DNA of 8,263 nucleotides from Spirochaetota bacterium (GTDB lineage: Bacteria; Spirochaetota; UBA4802; UBA5550): NCBI GenBank assembly GCA_022704585.1, contig JAKJGD010000064.1:1-8263 (forward strand), written 5' to 3'. Of the stretch, positions 5,544 to 8,263 are shown one piece after another; the first letter of the stretch is position 1; each line of letters opens with the position of its first letter. The translations under genes and the position numbers were made by a program. The notes beneath the pieces are model-generated. The model saw only the letters and a list, made by a program, of their open reading frames with translations, did not search any database and was not told the origin of the DNA.

Positions 5544-6272
5544 ATGAAACAATCGATCATTCTGGCCGCAATCCTTGTCTCGTTGCTCATCTGCGTTTCA
5601 TGTAAAAAATCGATTGGCGATGCGTATGTCGTCTCCACGAGCGGCCTGTACATGAGGGCGGACCAGTCGCTGGCGTCCCCGAAGCTCCTGCTGATCCCCG
5701 TCGGATCAAAAGTCACGCTGCTGGAAATGGGGAACAGGGCCACCATCGATGCAAGACCTGCGAATTGGTATAAGGTTGAATTTAACGGCAGGCATGGCTG
5801 GGTTTTCGGCGGGTATTTGATCAAGGAAGATGGGTGCGTATGTAACTTCACTCCCGGCCTGATCGGTTCTCTCTATTATGGCGCCTGTAAAATCCCCGGG
5901 GGAATGGAAGACCTGGGCGGCGGTATAATTCCTGAATCGGAAAATATTTATGTGAGCAGGTACCGGGGCGGGGCTACGTCGCTCCTGTTAACCGAGATTG
6001 CGGTAGGATATAAAGGCAAGTATGCCTGCTTTCTTGTCGCTGACAAACTGGTTGTCAATGCGGGGGATGGCGATAGAATATTTTATGGCATGGAATGCAG
6101 GGCAAAGGGCCTCAAAAAGACCGGCATTATCGCGCTGGGCGACGTCGGGGAAAATTACGAGGTCATCGTGAAGAGGGCATGGGGCGTGGATACGGGCAAC
6201 GGCAAAATCAGAGAGATCGATCCGGCCGAGGCAGTATGCGAATTGCCGTGTAAAGGGGATGAATGCATATGA
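5544..6272 (+). CDS. SH3-domain lipoprotein with an unrecognised cysteine-containing C-terminal domain
   Basis: A GGGAGG at 5532-5537 precedes the ATG by six bases. The 242-residue product begins with a signal peptide whose core (residues 4-18) is followed by CVSC-KK. C20 is the likely lipidated cysteine, although the lipobox has Cys at -3 and so is unorthodox; spirochaetes tolerate such variation. Residues 27-92 form a bacterial SH3 (SH3b) domain: YVVSTSGLYMRADQS, a P-x-G turn (52-54), then WYKVEFNGRHGWVFGGYL. Such domains often bind peptidoglycan or protein ligands. Residues 97-242 match nothing I recognise; they contain cysteines at 98, 100, 115, 162, 185, 232, 236 and 241, which suggests disulphides or metal binding in the periplasm. 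The stop codon overlaps the start of the next gene (ATGA), so the two are translationally coupled. Confidence 0.75.
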   Translation: MKQSIILAAILVSLLICVSCKKSIGDAYVVSTSGLYMRADQSLASPKLLLIPVGSKVTLLEMGNRATIDARPANWYKVEFNGRHGWVFGGYLIKEDGCVCNFTPGLIGSLYYGACKIPGGMEDLGGGIIPESENIYVSRYRGGATSLLLTEIAVGYKGKYACFLVADKLVVNAGDGDRIFYGMECRAKGLKKTGIIALGDVGENYEVIVKRAWGVDTGNGKIREIDPAEAVCELPCKGDECI

Positions 6273-7234
6273 AAGCGATCAGATATGAATCATACGGCCC
6301 GCCGGAAGTCCTGCGCCTGGCGGAGGTCCGGAAACCTGTTCCGGGGGACAACGAGGTCCTGGTGGAGATTCACGCGGCCACGATGAACCGGACCGACTGC
6401 GGGTTTCGCGCCCCGGAATATTTCATCATCCGTTTCTTCAACGGGCTCTTCAGGCCCCGCAAGCAGATAATGGGGAACGAGTTCGCGGGCGTGGTCGAGG
6501 CGGCCGGAAAGGACGTGTCTACATTTAAAAAAGGGGACCGGGTGTTCGGGCTGAGCACCGTGAATTTCGGCGCGCACGCGGAATACCTGTGCGTGCCGGA
6601 GAAGGGCCCGGTCGCGGCGATGCCCGCGAACGCCTCCTTCGAAGAGGCCGCTGCCGTGTGCGACGGCCTGATGCTCGCGAAGAACTACGTGGAGGAAATC
6701 GATTTCAGCGCGCCCCGGGACGTCCTGGTAAACGGCGCATCCGGGTCCATCGGGTCCGCGTGCGTGCAGCTTGCGAAATACCACGGCGCGAGGGTCACGG
6801 CCGTCTGCGACACGAAGAACCTGGACCTGCTGACGTCCCTGGGCGCGGACCGGGTGATCGATTACACGAAAGACGATTTTACCCGGGACGATAATACGTA
6901 CGATGCCGTGATCGATGCTGTGGGCAAGAGCTCGTTCTTCAGGTGCAGGCGGCTGCTGAAGCCGGGCGGTACCTATTTCTCGACCGAGTTCGGGTTCCTG
7001 GCCCAGAACCTGTTCCTGGCGCTCCTGACCCCGATCTTCCGCGGCAGGAAGGTCGGCTTTCCGGTGCCGAAGGACAGTAAAGAAGATATCCTTTTCTTTA
7101 AAACGCTGATCGAGACAGGGAAGTACAAAGCGGTCATTGACAGGACGTACACTCTTGAACAGGCGGTCGAGGCGGCCCGGTATGTCGAATCGGGCCGGAA
7201 GACCGGGAATGTTGTATTTATCGTAAAGGCATGA
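6269..7234 (+). CDS. MDR-superfamily NAD(P)-dependent oxidoreductase, quinone-oxidoreductase-like
   Basis: The 321-residue protein is a medium-chain dehydrogenase/reductase of the zinc-independent quinone-oxidoreductase group. It starts MKAIRYESYGPPEVLRL. GNEFAGVVEAAG (69-80) and KKGDRVFG (87-94) belong to the catalytic GroES-like domain. NGASGSIGSACVQLAK (155-170) is the nucleotide-binding motif, whose AxxGxxG pattern suggests NADPH. The structural-zinc cysteine cluster and the catalytic-zinc ligands of alcohol dehydrogenases are absent. Substrates in this group include quinones and enones; the one used here cannot be inferred. The ATG at 6269 was preferred to the one at 6263 because a GGGGA (6255-6259) is nine bases away and because the ATGA overlap with the lipoprotein gene is a classic coupling arrangement. 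Confidence 0.9.
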   Translation: MKAIRYESYGPPEVLRLAEVRKPVPGDNEVLVEIHAATMNRTDCGFRAPEYFIIRFFNGLFRPRKQIMGNEFAGVVEAAGKDVSTFKKGDRVFGLSTVNFGAHAEYLCVPEKGPVAAMPANASFEEAAAVCDGLMLAKNYVEEIDFSAPRDVLVNGASGSIGSACVQLAKYHGARVTAVCDTKNLDLLTSLGADRVIDYTKDDFTRDDNTYDAVIDAVGKSSFFRCRRLLKPGGTYFSTEFGFLAQNLFLALLTPIFRGRKVGFPVPKDSKEDILFFKTLIETGKYKAVIDRTYTLEQAVEAARYVESGRKTGNVVFIVKA

Positions 7235-7240
7235 TCCGTT

Positions 7241-7948
7241 ATGAAAGCAAACATCTCTCCCGTTAAAGCGGCCCTGGTCTTTTTTGTCTTCACGCTGTAT
7301 TTCTACCTGCTTCTGTTCACCCTGGTGCCCTGGTTACAGTCGAATTATACGCTAAACCCGGCGCTCTACTGGTTTATCACGGGATATTTTCTTTTTATGC
7401 CGATCTTTCTTGTTGCGGTACTAATGTCCGCGCGGGAGGGCGGTAAAAGCCTCCGGGAGATACTGGATTCTTTAAACGTCAGGTTGCTCTCGAAAAAAGA
7501 GTGGGCCTGGGCCATCGCTGGACTGCTGGCCTGCTTCGTTTCGACCGGCCTGGTGTTCGGCGCGTCGTACGCCCTGAGCGCATATTGCGGATTCAGGCCC
7601 ATCTCGACCACCCCGTGGTTCATGGAGATAAGCCCGTTTCATGGAAAGGACGCGCTGTTACTACTGGTCTGGCTGCCCATGTTCTTCTTTAACATTGCCG
7701 GTGAAGAGCTCCTGTGGCGCGGTTATATCCAGGCGCGGCTCCCGGGCGGGTACTGGCCGCTCTGCTCCCTGTTGTGGCTCATGTTTCACCTGCCGTTCGG
7801 TTTCGAGTTGCTGATCATTCTCGTGCCGATCATCGTCATTGTCCCGTATGTTTATTATAAAACGAACAACACCCTCGCGGGGGTATTCATCCATGGCCTG
7901 TATAACGGCCCGGTCTTCGTCGCCGTCGCGCTGGGGCTGATACATTAA
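7241..7948 (+). CDS. CPBP-family intramembrane metalloprotease homologue (CAAX protease/Abi-like)
   Basis: This 235-residue membrane protein has long hydrophobic segments at about 10-30, 43-63, 89-113, 138-152, 172-184, 189-205 and 223-234. The diagnostic CPBP motifs are all present: E155-E156-x-x-x-R160 in GEELLWRGYI, H183 in MFHLP, and H218-x-x-x-N222 in FIHGLYNGP. These are the expected glutamate and histidine residues of the Rce1-type active site within the membrane, so activity is plausible. Bacterial members have been tied to bacteriocin immunity, peptide processing and surface-protein handling; no substrate is evident here. It starts six bases after the oxidoreductase stop, with only a weak AAAGG at 7225-7229, and probably belongs to the same operon. 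A GC-rich stretch with five T (7977-7981) follows but gives no convincing hairpin. Confidence 0.9.
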   Translation: MKANISPVKAALVFFVFTLYFYLLLFTLVPWLQSNYTLNPALYWFITGYFLFMPIFLVAVLMSAREGGKSLREILDSLNVRLLSKKEWAWAIAGLLACFVSTGLVFGASYALSAYCGFRPISTTPWFMEISPFHGKDALLLLVWLPMFFFNIAGEELLWRGYIQARLPGGYWPLCSLLWLMFHLPFGFELLIILVPIIVIVPYVYYKTNNTLAGVFIHGLYNGPVFVAVALGLIH

Positions 7949-8048
7949 TCGCGCAATGCGTTGACGGCGCGCCGGCTTTTTGTTCGTATCAGCATCATGG
8001 CAAAACGAGCCCGGCTATCATCTTTTTTATATCACACAGGAGGTCTCC

Positions 8049-8263
8049 ATGACAACCGATACGGTAAAACTGCTGGCCCGATATAACGCGCACGTTAATA
8101 GTGAAATGAATGCGATTATTTCCGGTTTGACTCCGGCCGGGTGGGAAAAGGACCTGGGCGGTTACTTTAAAAGCATCAGGCTGCTCTGCTCCCATATTTA
8201 CATCAGCGACATGGCCTGGATGAAGCGGTTTGGCACCCTGAGGCCTTTCGAAAGCCTGAAGCA
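8049..8263 (+). CDS. DinB-family protein, N-terminal part (cut by window edge)
   Basis: The frame from ATG 8049 runs open to the right edge, 71 codons plus two bases, and is preceded by a strong AGGAGGT (8038-8044). The translation begins MTTDTVKLLARYNAHVNSEM and contains LGGYFKSIRLLCSHIYISDMAWMKRFG (in parts: the helix SIRLLCSHIYISD at 42-54). This fits the DinB four-helix bundle, in which a histidine at the end of the second helix, here H49, is the first of three metal ligands. The remaining ligands are beyond the window. Many DinB-fold proteins are metal-dependent thiol transferases or are of unknown role, and the fold does not imply a DNA-damage function. The 100-base gap upstream (7949-8048) suggests a separate transcription unit, but I see no convincing promoter in it. 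Confidence 0.8.
   Translation, partial: MTTDTVKLLARYNAHVNSEMNAIISGLTPAGWEKDLGGYFKSIRLLCSHIYISDMAWMKRFGTLRPFESLK

Noticed and set aside
4122..5552. A 476-codon open frame on the minus strand opposite the larger dehydratase subunit
   Set aside because: It is a shadow of a GC-rich gene. Its translation is low-complexity, rich in Arg, His, Val and Pro, and has no recognisable family, while the plus strand encodes a clear family member.
7950..7981. Intrinsic terminator after the CPBP protease gene
   Set aside because: Five T residues follow GC-rich sequence, but the best stem (CGCGC with GCGCG) has a 12-base loop and lies five bases from the T-run, and CGGCGCGCCG can form only a three-pair hairpin.
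8049..8263. Reading the DinB-fold protein as a DNA-damage gene in an SOS operon
   Set aside because: No LexA-like box was seen upstream, and the family name does not imply a repair role.

Overview
The window reads as a chromosomal segment of a moderately GC-rich, probably Gram-negative environmental bacterium. Three observations point that way: a paired iron-sulphur enzyme of the 2-hydroxyacyl-CoA dehydratase / benzoyl-CoA reductase type (usually found in anaerobes), a lipoprotein with a bacterial SH3 domain and a loose lipobox (a style seen in spirochaetes, among others), and mostly good Shine-Dalgarno sites. A spirochaete or a deltaproteobacterium-like anaerobe would fit. That placement is inference, not a result.

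Layout. The left edge (1-127) is the 5' end of an IS3-type insertion sequence read on the minus strand: an inverted-repeat tip ending at 127, a short leader, a ribosome binding site and the first 15 codons of the transposase OrfA. Everything else is on the plus strand. After a 218-base spacer with a candidate promoter come a small VOC-fold protein (346-720) and an exported, possibly TPR-like protein (746-1273). The next spacer (1274-1456) holds four successive palindromes with GGGTTTT cores, the last part being a degenerate 39-base tandem repeat. A short-chain dehydrogenase/reductase follows (1457-2290); it lacks the usual catalytic serine. An AT-rich higB-higA toxin-antitoxin pair (2391-2991) has a strong promoter whose predicted start point falls on the toxin ATG.

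The most GC-rich part (3060-5465) encodes two subunits of the 2-hydroxyacyl-CoA dehydratase / benzoyl-CoA reductase superfamily, with the smaller (BcrC/HgdB-like) subunit first. No ATP-dependent activator (HgdC/BcrA/D/BadF type) is in the window, so electrons would have to come from a protein encoded elsewhere. Next is a tight three-gene run: an SH3-domain lipoprotein (5544-6272), a zinc-independent quinone-oxidoreductase-like MDR protein coupled to it by an ATGA overlap (6269-7234), and a CPBP-family intramembrane protease homologue (7241-7948). The right edge cuts a DinB-fold protein (from 8049).

Most of this is accessory gene content. No single coherent new defence or metabolic system is demonstrated. 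The points most worth checking are the palindrome cluster, the apparently leaderless higBA promoter with its internal operator-like palindrome, the dehydratase pair without an activator, and the lipoprotein with an unrecognised cysteine-rich C-terminal domain.
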